Source of the DNA: Hypsibius dujardini
Lineage: Eukaryota > Tardigrada > Eutardigrada > Parachela > Hypsibiidae
DNA length: 25,102 nt
Direction of reading: 5' to 3'
Assembly: GCA_001579985.1 (NCBI GenBank)
Contig: LRSR01007037.1
Location: forward strand, 1-25,102
Shown in pieces: positions 1 to 8,922 of the stretch. A program made the translations under genes and the position numbers. Position 1 is the first letter of the stretch; each line of letters opens with the position of its first letter. The notes under the pieces are model-generated. The model saw only the letters and a program-made list of their open reading frames with translations. It was not told where the DNA came from and ran no database searches.

Positions 1-31
<31 letters not shown>

Positions 32-44
32 CCTGTCTGTCTGT
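1..44. repeat. (CTGT)n microsatellite at left edge
   Basis: A run of CTGT units with a few substitutions. It lies inside the intron that follows the last visible FATP exon, just past that exon's donor (GTACGT, minus strand, 51-46). Confidence 0.9.
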
Positions 45-51
45 CACGTAC

Positions 52-681
52 CGGCAGAGGTATGGTACAATGGAAGGGGGCAGTATATAACATCGTCCCT
101 ACGTAGCCCGCCGCAAAGGTTGACAATACTCGAGAACGCCATGAATCTACTCTGGGTAATGATTGAAGCTTTCGGCAGACCGGTCGTGCCACTGGTATAA
201 ATGTACATCAAGACATCGCTCAGATTCCCTTTCTGCAAAAAAAAACAACATAAATTTCATTGGACCGAAATTATATTTTTTATCGTATTTGTATTCTTAC
301 GGGAGGATTTTCTGGCGCCACGTGCGAAGCCTTCTGGATAAGAGGGTTCAGCCATCTGTCCTCGGGCACGTCAGCCGGTTTATTCGCAATCGGATTAGAG
401 TTGTAATAGTACACATTTGTTGCCGGAAAGGTGGAACGTATGGAGGCAAACTGGTCAAGAAGGTCTGTGTCCACGATGAGGGCTGATGCATCGACTGCGG
501 AGATACTATGCGTCAGCGAAGAGCCCATTAAGTTGCTGTTGAGCAGTGCAGTCCTCAGCTGTAACTTGGAGAGCCCGAGCCAAATACCCACATACTCGGG
601 ACTGTAATCAATGTGGAGCTATGAAAGTCAGACATACAGACACACAGACAGACGCACAAACAGACACACAGACAGACAGAC

Positions 682-745
<64 letters not shown>

Positions 746-1321
746 GCAAACGCACCATCCTTACCTTGATGTTCCAAAAAGTGCCACGGAGTCCCCACTC
801 CGTAGGCTCGTTTGTCTGAAAAGATTGGCTACTCGGTTGGAATATTCTTCCAGTTGCCGGAAGGTGAGCTGGGATCCCTCGCTGTTCAGCGCGACCTTAT
901 CAGGTTGTCTGCGTACATTCCGCTGGAACACGGAGGCCACCGTGTCATGGCCCAGTCGATATCTCAGAAAGGACGAATGCAGTGTGAGGAAGATTTTGGT
1001 CATTCTGTAGAAAGGAAATCCCGCTGATAAGTTAGGTAGGAGAAACGTCAACAAAGAGCAAAGTTCGCGGTTATGTGCACCGAACAAACTGTCCTGTATG
1101 ACGGTGCGCATTCTTGGAACATATAGTACAGTGACAAAAAAAATGTCTCTAATTACAAAATGTCTATGATTAAGCATTTTTTTAAATTACTTGATATCCC
1201 GAGCGGCTAATTGAACGATCCCAAGAAACTTCTCCCAGATTGACGGATCACTCTTCTTCAGCTTGTTCTGCAGTGGCAGTCCCGACTGCGGCTGCGTTCC
1301 AGCGACTGTTCCCGACGCCAT
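52..1321 (-). CDS. Long-chain fatty acid transport protein / very-long-chain acyl-CoA synthetase (SLC27/FATP family), 5' part
   Basis: Enzymes of this family bind long fatty acids at membranes and activate them with ATP and CoA. Four exons close in phase on the minus strand: 1321-1191, 1004-765, 601-301 and 232-52; the rest lies off the left edge. Exon 1 starts MASGTVAG and ends in ARDI. Exon 2 carries [10 protein letters not shown] and [15 protein letters not shown], typical of the FATP N-terminal region. Exon 3 begins with [12 protein letters not shown]. Exon 4 has the AMP-binding P-loop [13 protein letters not shown] (about residues 234-246) and PLYHTSAG. Donors are GTAATT, GTAAGG, GTAAGA and GTACGT; the acceptor before exon 4 has a nine-T tract and CAG. 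The start is the first ATG that keeps the FATP frame. Exon 1 lacks the hydrophobic N-terminal segment usual in animal FATPs, so an upstream coding exon could be missing. The SLC27 paralogue cannot be named. Confidence 0.9.
631..746. repeat. (CAGA)n microsatellite in FATP intron 2
   Basis: Nearly pure ACAGACAG tract filling most of the 163-base intron between FATP exons 2 and 3 (602-764). Confidence 0.95.
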
Positions 1322-1398
1322 ACTCCGCGTCCAAGCGGAACCGCCGCATAAAAGGAACGTCTACAGGAACACATAAGATGTTAAATGAGCATGCGATT

Positions 1399-1602
1399 GC
1401 ACAGAATTCAATCTAACGGAGGGTCCAGGAAATGGGCAAAAGGGGCGGGGCAGGGGTGATACTTGAACAATCAACCAATCAACCGCGCTCTGATTGCTTT
1501 GAAGCTCCGCTGGTTGATTGGTTGATTGTTCAAGTATTGCCCCTGCCCCGCCCCTTTTGCCCATTTCCGGGACCCTCCATTAGACTGAATTCTGTCGCTT
1601 AC
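1399..1602. mobile_element. Foldback MITE, family B, copy 1
   Basis: Two arms of about 90 bases (1400-1489 and 1512-1602) are near-perfect inverted copies, joined by a short GC-rich centre. The arms contain CAGAATTCAATCTAA, GGAGGGTCC, AATGGGCAAAAGGGGCGGGG and AACAATCAACCAATCAACC. The same arms flank a longer element at 13208-13590, so this is a dispersed repeat family and not a chance palindrome. No coding capacity. Confidence 0.9.
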
Positions 1603-1866
1603 CGGGTTAGATCTTGTGATCCTGCTTCCGATGGAGAAACGCAAGTCCAGAGTTTGTTGCAAGAGTCTTCTTCGCGTACCGTAAACCATATTTGCACTCG
1701 TGCGAGTGTCTCTGTCCAGCAAAACGAAGACGACAGAAATTTGCGGGAAAGCCTTAACGAAGCCTAATATGTTCTCACTTCCCTCTGTAACAGTGGGGGA
1801 AAGGTGCAATAACGAAGAGAACTTCGGTGACTCCGGTGACATTGTTCAAACGCACAGAGTGAAATG

Positions 1867-1991
1867 TACACACGTGGCAAAAACTGTGCGCTAGCCGAAT
1901 TAAGCCATTCACCTCGACGGCTGTGTACAACAGCCACGCAACGAGTGTAGTGGCTTGACTCGGTTAGCGCACACTTTTTGCCACGTATGTA
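1867..1991. mobile_element. Palindromic MITE, family A, copy 1
   Basis: About 125 bp, almost fully self-complementary. The ends are TACACACGTGGCAAAA and its inverted match; internal GCGCTAACCGAATTAAGC-like segments pair with GCTTGACTCGGTTAGCGC. The apex is CGACGGCTGTGTACAACAGCC. TA at both ends suggests a Tc1/mariner-type (TA-targeting) MITE. Six copies occur in the window. Confidence 0.9.
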
Positions 1992-2018
1992 TTTATGTTT
2001 ACAAATACAAAGTAGATG

Positions 2019-2141
2019 AACACGTGGCAAAAACCTTGCGCTAACCGAATCAAGCACTTTAACTCAACGGCTGTTTACAACAGCCATGTGACGAGTCTAA
2101 TGGCTTAATTCGGTTAGCCCATAGTTTTTGCCACATCTGTA
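2019..2141. mobile_element. Palindromic MITE, family A, copy 2
   Basis: Same architecture as the copy at 1867. It is separated from that copy and from the next by similar spacers that share TTTACAAATACAAAGTAGAT, so the three form a head-to-tail array. Confidence 0.9.
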
Positions 2142-2161
2142 TTTACAAATACAAAGTAGAT

Positions 2162-2285
2162 AAACGCGTAGCAAAAACCCTGCGCTGACCGAGTCAAGCA
2201 ATTCACCTCGACGGCTATGTACAACAGCCATGCAACGAGTGCAATGGCTTGACTCGGTTAACGCGCACTTTTTGCCACGTGTGTA
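2162..2285. mobile_element. Palindromic MITE, family A, copy 3
   Basis: Third unit of the tandem array. Its left end is diverged (CGCGTAGCAAAAACC); its right end is TTTTTGCCACGTGTGTA. Confidence 0.9.
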
Positions 2286-2368
2286 CTATACAAAGTGGAG
2301 CTACATTGCGGTGCAGTGCGAGAGATGGGGCAGTCAGTATTCTCTCACAACAACAAAAACAACTTGCT

Positions 2369-2607
2369 GTATGAGGCAAAGTGTCTATTTCGGCTCACCC
2401 TCCACTTGGTCGATAAATCGGCACACTCGTGGGTTTCTCTTTCACGGCAGGTGCTTGATTGTTTGATTTGCTGTACTATATCCTAGTATACTATGACACT
2501 TCTAGAAATCAAACAATCAAGCAGCTGACATCAAGGAGAAATGCGTGAGTGAGCCGATTTATCGACCGACTGGAGGGTGAACCGAAATACACACTTTGCC
2601 TCGTACG
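2369..2607. mobile_element. Foldback MITE, family C
   Basis: Inverted arms of about 105 bases: 2369-2476 (GAGGCAAAGTGT ... GCTTGATTGTTTGATTT) and 2506-2607 (AAATCAAACAATCAAGC ... ACACTTTGCCTC). The loop is about 30 bases and AT-rich. No related second copy and no coding capacity seen. Confidence 0.88.
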
Positions 2608-3017
2608 GTATCTCTTTTAATCGAGTTTGCAGTTGCCAACACACACCTGGAGGGACTGTTCAGTTCGCGTACCACACGGACCTTGAACTCCCTGTACAAA
2701 AGTTGGCACTCACACATTCGGTGTACAGTACAGAGCCTTCTTGTTGAAGGACCTTGTCACCGCTACTGTTATGCCTTAAACAGACAAAGAGAAAGAGAGA
2801 GAGAGAAAGAGTGGCGGACTTAAGGGACCGGGCGAGAAAAAGACGATATCCGAGTGCTGGCGCGAGTTCGTCGCTCCCAATTATTCCCTGATCTTCCCCA
2901 GGGTGCGCTGACAGATAAGAAAACGGAAAGGATTTCGGACTCGGGCCGAAATCTGCTTATGACTGGATTCCTTCCCTCCTTCCTTCACGCGGACACACCT
3001 GCGTACGTGACAACTCA

Positions 3018-3229
3018 AGGCCGCTTTAAACGTACGTGCGTACATATAAATGCGTACGTGCGTACATAGACATACGTGCGTGCATTCATAGACATACGTG
3101 CGTGCGTGCGTACATAGACATACGTGCGTAGGTATATATACGTACCTGCGTATGTATATATATATACGTGGACACAAATACATACGTACGTGCGTGCGTG
3201 CATATATATACATGCGTACGTGCGTATGG
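3018..3229. repeat. ACGTGCGTACATAGACAT-type minisatellite
   Basis: Degenerate tandem array of CATACGTGCGTGC and ATATATACGTAC motifs. The alternating purine-pyrimidine sequence produces spurious Tyr/Thr/His-rich reading frames on both strands. Confidence 0.85.
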
Positions 3230-3915
3230 CCGGGTACCGCATCACCGCTGCGGACTCTCTAACCTGAACAAGTCTTCTTTCGCGCCGGCTTTTCCGCCTT
3301 ACAATCAATAATCTGTCAATCTTCAATCTTCCCATCGTCCAAACAAGACCACATCCCAATGCTCGGCTTCTCTCTCACAACGCCATCAATCAGTCAATCA
3401 ATCAATCAAGTCACAGAACAAGTGATCGCTTTATCGTTCACACACAGAACACACGCCAAATCGCCACAGAAAGACCGAACACAGAACCGAACACAAAACA
3501 GAACACAAAACAGAACACAAAACACAAGCAACCTGTTCGCGTGTCAACACAGGCACGCACGCACTCAGATGCCCCGCCCCTCACCCTCACCAGTACCAGA
3601 AGAAAGGGATTGTAAAACTCACATGAACTAATCGGAAATCGAAACGACAATGACCGCAAGGAGGATGAGAAATCCAGACACGGCTAAAAAGGGGAACGAC
3701 TCAGCAAAATTCAGACGGTGACTTCAAAAAAGAGCAACTCAAAAAAGGGTTAAAAACAGGGGGAATTAAAACTAGAACTCTCTCCTATTGTATCATGGGG
3801 TAAACGGTAATGAGCACAGAGCAAGAAAAAAACACGTTTCTGAACGTTCAGATAAAAAACACGGGCACACGGAGGAAGCCAGACGTTGTCGTCACTGACC
3901 GACTCCCCCGCGCGT

Positions 3916-6900
3916 TCACTTCTTCTGAGGAGCAGGTGCGGGCTTTCCAGTCGCCGGAGGAGCCTGTGCGGGACGTCCCTGAGCCGCAGCAGCAGCACCA
4001 CCTTGAGGGGGAGGAGTTTGCTGCTTGGCAGGTGGCGCCACCGCCGCTGGACGGGCTTGGGTGCTCTGAGGCGGCGGATTCTGCTGCTTCCCCTGCTGAG
4101 TCGGAGGAGGAGAAGGCTGCTTCCCCTGCTGGGCCGGAGGAGGAGAAGGCTGCTTCCCCTGCTGGGCCGGAAGAGGGGAAGGCTGCTGGGACTGCTGAGA
4201 AGCCGGAGGGGCCGCTGGTCGGGCAGCAGGGGCTGACTGCTGCTGCTGTGGAGCGCTCTGAGGAGGGGGAGTCACCTAAGGGATGGAATAAATCTGAATT
4301 AAGAAACTACTTAATACGCTTAAAATTCAGCTTTGCAGACAATTAATAATGTAATGGTTGAAAATTTTTAGTTCAGTGCCAATATAGGGCTTTCAGATTC
4401 AGTCTCTCGTCCCAAAAGTACCTGCTTTGGCTGCTGCTGCTGAGGAGCTTGCCCGGCCTGCGGAGGAGGACTCTTGCGCTGCGGTCCAGCCGCACTCTGT
4501 TGAGATTGCTGTTGGCTGTGTGCTTGGGAAGGAGCATGCTGCTGAGAATGCTGCTGTTGAGCATGCTGCTGCTGAGGAGCATGCTGCTGCTGAGCATGCT
4601 GCTGTTGAGGAGCATGCTGCTGTTGAGGAGCATGCTGCTGAGAATGCTGCTGTTGAGCATGCTGCTGCTGAGCATGCTGCTGCTGAGCATGCTGCTGTTG
4701 AGGAGTATGCTGCTGTTGAGCATGCTGCTGCTGAGGAGCATGCTGCTGAGCGGTCTGCTGCTGAGCGGTTCGTGGCGGCGGGCTCGGCTCCTTCCATGCC
4801 GCACCACCGACTGCGGGTTGCGATGAGCCGATAGATTGCTGGATGCGGCGCTGAATGTTGTCGAAGCTATCGGCGCCCATGTAATCGATGTTGCCAGATT
4901 CCCAATCGCGACGGTGGCTGGCCTGACGGTAAGAGGCCAAGTTGCCCTGGCTGAAACCGAAATCGGCGCCCAAGTTGAGTGAGGCAATGTTGCCGGCAAG
5001 TCCAGCCTGAATAAGAATGGAAACGCGGCGTTACACAAAGGATACACAGGCAAGACATGTCAACGCGGTGCACAGAGAGACAGGTTGATGGTGTATACAT
5101 GTGAACGGAGGAAAATAGGCAGGCCGAGAGGGAGGAAGGAAAGCAAGCAGGCAGGCAGGCAGAAAGACAGACAAATCAGCAAGCGAACAAGACACAGAAA
5201 GAAAAACAAGACAGGGTAGGACAGACAGACAGACAGATAAGACAAAACAGACGAGACAAAAAACGAGACAGAAGAATTGGCAGACACAGACAATGTGAGG
5301 CAAACAGAGAGGCAGACAGGATGCATGCAGATTATGAAAACAATCAGTACAAAAACGATACGACTTGAGACATTAACAGTTAGAAAGACATGCCGCGAAG
5401 ACTGAAAGAATGCTTTTCACGGGTGGAAAGTCCAACTAATTTCAATTAAGGATCCAAAAATAGAAACTACGCAGTCGCACTGCACAATCCGAGTCACCAC
5501 CACGCTGGCAGACAACTTACCAAGCCGGGTTCCAGCCCACCGCGGACGTGGGCATTGAAAAGGTTCCACCACAGCTGCAGGAAATCGCCCAATACTACAG
5601 ATGACGAGGAGGAGGCGTTCGTCTGATGCCACGGCTTGGTGCTGCCGAGAAAGTGCACGATCTTCACATTCTGTCCGAATCTAAATGAAAACTTTTCAGT
5701 TAAGGCACGGCTCGGAGGAGTTGCTTATATCTATAGACAGGCCGGAAGGCACACGAACCGATAGAAAGACAAGACATCTGGACAGACAGACATTCAGTCA
5801 GGGAGGCAGACAGTCAGTCAGGCAGACAAACAGGCAGACAGACAGACAGTTAGTCAGTCAGGCAGACAGACAGTTAGTCAGTCAGTCAGGCAGACATTGT
5901 CAGACAGTCAGGAAGACAGACAGTCAGGCAGGCAGACAGACAGACAGTCAGTCAGTCAGATAGGCAGGCAGACAAGTAAGCCGGTAAAGGACAACTTACT
6001 GCTTGAAGGCCGGAGCGTATGAATAGATGACTGTGGCAACCATGTTGTAGATGAAAGGTAAGTGGGTCTTAATGTCCTTTGTCGCCCAGTCGCTGAAGAA
6101 ACTGTTGAGCAGTCCCTGATCTCCGCCTGAAATACCAAACTGTTTCCGTTAATTTTCCGAAACAGGGAAAACACCGAGAGGATCGAAGCGTTTCACCAAA
6201 ATTACCGTCAAACGATCCAGTCTCGATGGCAAACTGAATCAGGCTACGGTAAGTCTGATTGCTCGGGCGGAAGACAAAGACACCGGTGTTGAAGCAGTCC
6301 GGCCAGCCGACATCAGGCACCGCCGACAGCTCCTCCCGCTCAAACAGATCATCCACATTCTGCAGAACCTGCAACAATTAACCGCAAACGTCAGTCAAAA
6401 GTCAGTCAAAAGTCCAGAGATCAAGAAGGCAATCAATCAATCAACCAAAAGCAATCAGTTACCAGTAATCGACAGAAGGAAATCAATCAATCAACCAAAG
6501 GCAATGAATCAATCAACTGAGACAATCAATCAATCAAAGGCAACTTCAACAAAGTGTCACGCCGGAAAATGGTCATTCTTACCAGGGTGTCAGCGTCCAG
6601 GAAGACAGCCTTCTTGTACTGCACGAGATTCCAGGCGTGGACCTTGGTGAGGGTGATGCCGAGCTCGGGCCGGGCTAGTAGGGCGAGGTTGGCGGCGTCC
6701 TGCGAGTCCAACACGTCCACCAGCTGGACCAGATCGTAGACACTCGACAGCTGATTCCTGCGAGGAGATAAAAGCAAGCCACACATCAGTATCTTAATCG
6801 GACAAGTGGCCGGCAGTTCAATGTTCCATCAAGGCATAGTGCAAAGGCTGACACCCACTCATACACTGCATGTCTGTCTGCATGTCTGCCTGGGTGGCTG

Positions 6901-7635
6901 TCTGCCTGGGTGGCTGTCTGCCTGCCTGGCTGCCTACCTGGCTGGCTGCCTACCTGGCTGGCTGGCTGGCTGTCTGTCTGCCTACATGTCTGTCTGCCTG
7001 TCTGCATGTCTGCCTGGGTGGCTGCCGATAAAGCCCCTTCCGTATAAACTTATCTCAAAACGGAAAATTCCACTGACCGATTATGTCAAGGTGTTGACCC
7101 AAATTTAAACTTGTCCGACAATAAACAAATCAAATGCCAAGTCTGCAGTCCCAATTCCACATCACCGCAATAAGAGCCAAAGCAGACAGCTCTTCTCAAG
7201 CTTGTCTCGTCTTAAAAAAGCCCAACAGCCTTTCCCACTTCCACCACTGCCCCTTAACTCCCCTAGCCTCAAATTAAAATTCCCCACCGATTACTTGGCC
7301 GTACCTCATGGGCTGTGTCACGCCGGGAGTCACCAGGATGGCCAAGCTCCGCGACGTCCCTGACTGTCGGAGGGAATGCCCCAAGACGAGAGCGCCCAAT
7401 CCGTAGGAATCGTTCGTGGCCAGCGTCACAAAAGCTTCGTCTGGAAATGCGAAGAAAGGAAAAAATTACGCTCGTTGCAAGTGGATCGAAAAGTGAGGTG
7501 GAAGATGAAAGGGGATAACGGAAGAGGGAAGATCGGCGACCCATCGAGGACGCCTCTCTCTCTCTCTCTCTCTCTCTCTCCCCGGGTTCTCCGGGTTCTC
7601 CGGGTTCTCCGGGTTCTCCGCTTGCCTGATGCCAT
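3916..7635 (-). CDS. Glycogenin (self-glucosylating primer of glycogen synthesis) with long Gln/His/Pro-rich C-terminus
   Basis: Glycogenin adds UDP-glucose to its own tyrosine and so primes glycogen synthesis. Eight exons close exactly in phase: 7635-7626, 7440-7305, 6757-6583, 6368-6206, 6126-6000, 5680-5521, 5006-4422 and 4275-3916, giving 571 codons plus stop. Family marks: [20 protein letters not shown] at the N-terminus, metal-binding DAD (103-105), GWPDCFN (128-134), GGDQG (162-166), the self-glucosylated Tyr 196 in IYSYAPAF (equivalent to human Tyr195), and [10 protein letters not shown] (212-221). The glycogen-synthase docking motif [11 protein letters not shown] (298-308) is normally the extreme C-terminus; here about 256 low-complexity residues follow, with (Q)nH(A/P) repeats and three [10 protein letters not shown]-like units. 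Exon 1 is a 10-base ATG exon with a strong Kozak context and an apparent GC donor (CAG/GCAAGC). Reading through the exon 7 donor would instead stop at 4368. Confidence 0.96.
4500..4790 (-). repeat. CAG/CAGCAT-type coding repeat (polyGln/His)
   Basis: Tandem coding repeat inside glycogenin exon 7. On the coding strand it reads as CAGCAGCAGCATGCT-like units encoding QQQHA and QQQHAP. The other five frames also stay open here and yield spurious Ala-, Leu- or Ser-rich proteins. Confidence 0.9.
5130..5330. repeat. Degenerate GGCA/GACA-rich tract in glycogenin intron 6
   Basis: Imperfect AGGCAGGCAG and AGACAGACAG repeats within the intron 5007-5520. Confidence 0.8.
5776..5975. repeat. (CAGA)/(GTCA)n microsatellite in glycogenin intron 5
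   Basis: Mixed AGACAGACAG and GTCAGTCAG units occupying most of the intron 5681-5999. Confidence 0.9.
6869..7022. repeat. CTG(T/C)CTGG-rich tract in glycogenin intron 2
   Basis: Imperfect GTCTGCCTGGGTGGCT and CTACCTGGCTGG units inside the intron 6758-7304. That intron also ends with (CAAT)-poor, unremarkable sequence at 7023-7304. Confidence 0.8.
7549..7625. repeat. (CT)n plus CCGGGTTCTC decamer array in glycogenin intron 1
   Basis: A CT dinucleotide run followed by about four tandem 10-bp CCGGGTTCTC units. The array abuts the GC donor of exon 1, so the intron starts almost inside the minisatellite. It creates a false GEPGEPG frame on the minus strand. Confidence 0.9.
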
Positions 7636-8643
7636 GGCTCAATCGGTCGCCGTCGGTGTGGAGCAGTGAGAAGATGCGCAAGAGTAGGGGGGAAATTAAT
7701 CCGCACGGTCTTCGGGGCCTGATAACAAAGTCCGCAGAGGGAGCGAAGCAGGTGTGAAGGGGAAGAAGACGTGAAGGGGAAGAAGACGTGAGATGGACAA
7801 AAAAGGCGAGCAGCAAAACGCGTCGGAGAAAACAGAAAGAACGCTCTGCAACACAGAAATAGCTTGTCACTTTTCACGCCGGCCTCCGCCTTTTAAGATG
7901 ATGGAATAAACCGCGAGGCGCATCCGTGCAGCACGCGTAGAGAGCGAAGAAGCCTGCTGTGCATGTTTCCCAGGCATGATCAGCCGAAAAATCAACGACA
8001 ACACGACTATAAATGATTTAACCCCCTGTTACGACGTGCTACCTTTCAGTGTGCTGTAGGAGCAAACCCTACAGTATAAAAACACTGTGTTCTGAGTTTC
8101 TATTTTGGTGTCCGTAATAGCAGCCGGGCGGTCGTAGCGTTCATACAGTGCACAGCTGATCACCAGCTGATAGTGTGATTCCAGTCCAATTGGACTTTGA
8201 GTTAATGGAATCGGAGTTGTACTACTAGTGGAATTCCCGCTAAAGTGACCATAGGCTCCCCAGTTATCTCCTTCAAACGTTCCTATGGGGATGACACTGT
8301 TTTTGAGCAACATGTGATTCAACGGAATTATTTCAGCAGTGGATTTTCCGTGCTCCACTCTTGGTAACAGACCATCCAGCAATCAAAGTCCGTGCAGTTT
8401 GTACGGTACTTTCCGATGTTGACGATAGCTCGTCCTCGTGTCACGCCTCCAGACACTTTCCACAATTGCCGGATTTATCGTCGCACGTGTGGAGCATTCG
8501 GTTCGTCGCTCGCGGCGGTCGGTCGAATTGTCATTCATACAATGCGTGTGCCTGCGTAGACGTGTGCCTGCGTAGACGTCACTGACAACGCCAATGTCTG
8601 TATAGTTGATCGCAGGCAGTCCGTATAATACAATAACATTTCC
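7636..8643. other. Upstream of glycogenin; mostly no gene
   Basis: Glycogenin's 5' flank. I see no clear TATA box. The part nearest the start codon (7640-8000) shows no coding character. A possible minus-strand exon at 8050-8340 is listed separately. 8545-8580 has a 16-bp direct repeat (TGCCTGCGTAGACGTG). Confidence 0.5.
8050..8340 (-). CDS. Possible exon of an unrecognised gene
   Basis: The minus strand reads an open, protein-like stretch containing VIPIGTFEGDNWGAYGHFSG and LESHYQLVISCALYERYD before a stop at 8029. Codons look natural and the stretch is not low complexity, unlike most open frames nearby. No start or splice partner is clear: upstream, another frame reads NIGKYRTNCTDFDCWMVCYQ and stops. 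I recognise no family. It could be an internal exon of a gene whose other parts were disrupted by the MITE at 8644-8864, or chance. Confidence 0.3.
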
Positions 8644-8864
8644 CAAACACTGTCCCATCCGAAATTTAATTTTGAATCGATATGCATCAGCCAAATATTC
8701 CTTAGAGATTAGGGGGCGGAGCTATGAACCAATTACGGCAAGCTACACTCGCATTTCCACCTTTCCTCGAGACACACCCATAACTCCGCCCCCTGGCATC
8801 CGACAAATATTTCGCTGATGCCATTCGATTTGAAATTGAATTTTGCGCGGGATAGTGTTGGAGT
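8644..8864. mobile_element. Foldback MITE, family D
   Basis: Inverted arms of about 90 bases, 8644-8733 and 8778-8864. They share CGAAATTTAATTTTGAAT-like, GCATCAGC(C/G)AAATATT and AGGGGGCGGAGCTATG segments. The arms enclose a unique 45-base centre. No coding capacity. Confidence 0.85.
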
Positions 8865-8872
8865 AAATATAT

Positions 8873-8878
8873 TTTATT
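8873..8878 (-). terminator. PolyA signal AATAAA for the gene ending at 8923
   Basis: TTTATT on the + strand reads AATAAA on the minus strand, 45 bases past the TAA at 8925-8923. The mature 3' end would fall within or next to the family D MITE. Confidence 0.6.
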
Positions 8879-8922
8879 TATCGATGGAGATTTGAGATCC
8901 ATTACAAGGGAATCACAAGTGT

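Larger units (their letters stand above)
1322..3915. other. 2.6-kb non-coding stretch between FATP and glycogenin
   Basis: I see no convincing exon here. It holds five foldback or palindromic elements (listed separately), an ACGTGCGTACAT minisatellite at 3018-3229, a short (CAAT)n at 3387-3410, and an ACAGAACCGAAC-like array at 3471-3525. Reading frames longer than 60 codons fall inside these repeats or lack splice and coding character. Confidence 0.7.

Noticed and set aside
1867-2285. Palindromic ~125-bp units as microRNA precursors or other structured RNA genes
   Set aside because: Six dispersed copies with TA-flanked inverted termini fit a MITE; no promoter or conserved mature segment is visible. 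Small RNAs from them are not excluded.
2881-3359. Two minus-strand Tyr/Thr/His/Val-rich ORFs
   Set aside because: Products of the ACGTGCGTACAT minisatellite.
4399-4834. Ala-, Ser/Met-, Leu/Arg- and Glu/His-rich ORFs over the CAG repeat
   Set aside because: Shadows of glycogenin exon 7; only the Gln/His frame joins in phase to conserved glycogenin sequence at both ends.
7426-7877. Minus-strand frame with [10 protein letters not shown] that looks like a short collagen
   Set aside because: It is the CCGGGTTCTC decamer array plus (CT)n read through glycogenin intron 1; the frame runs across a real exon in the wrong phase.
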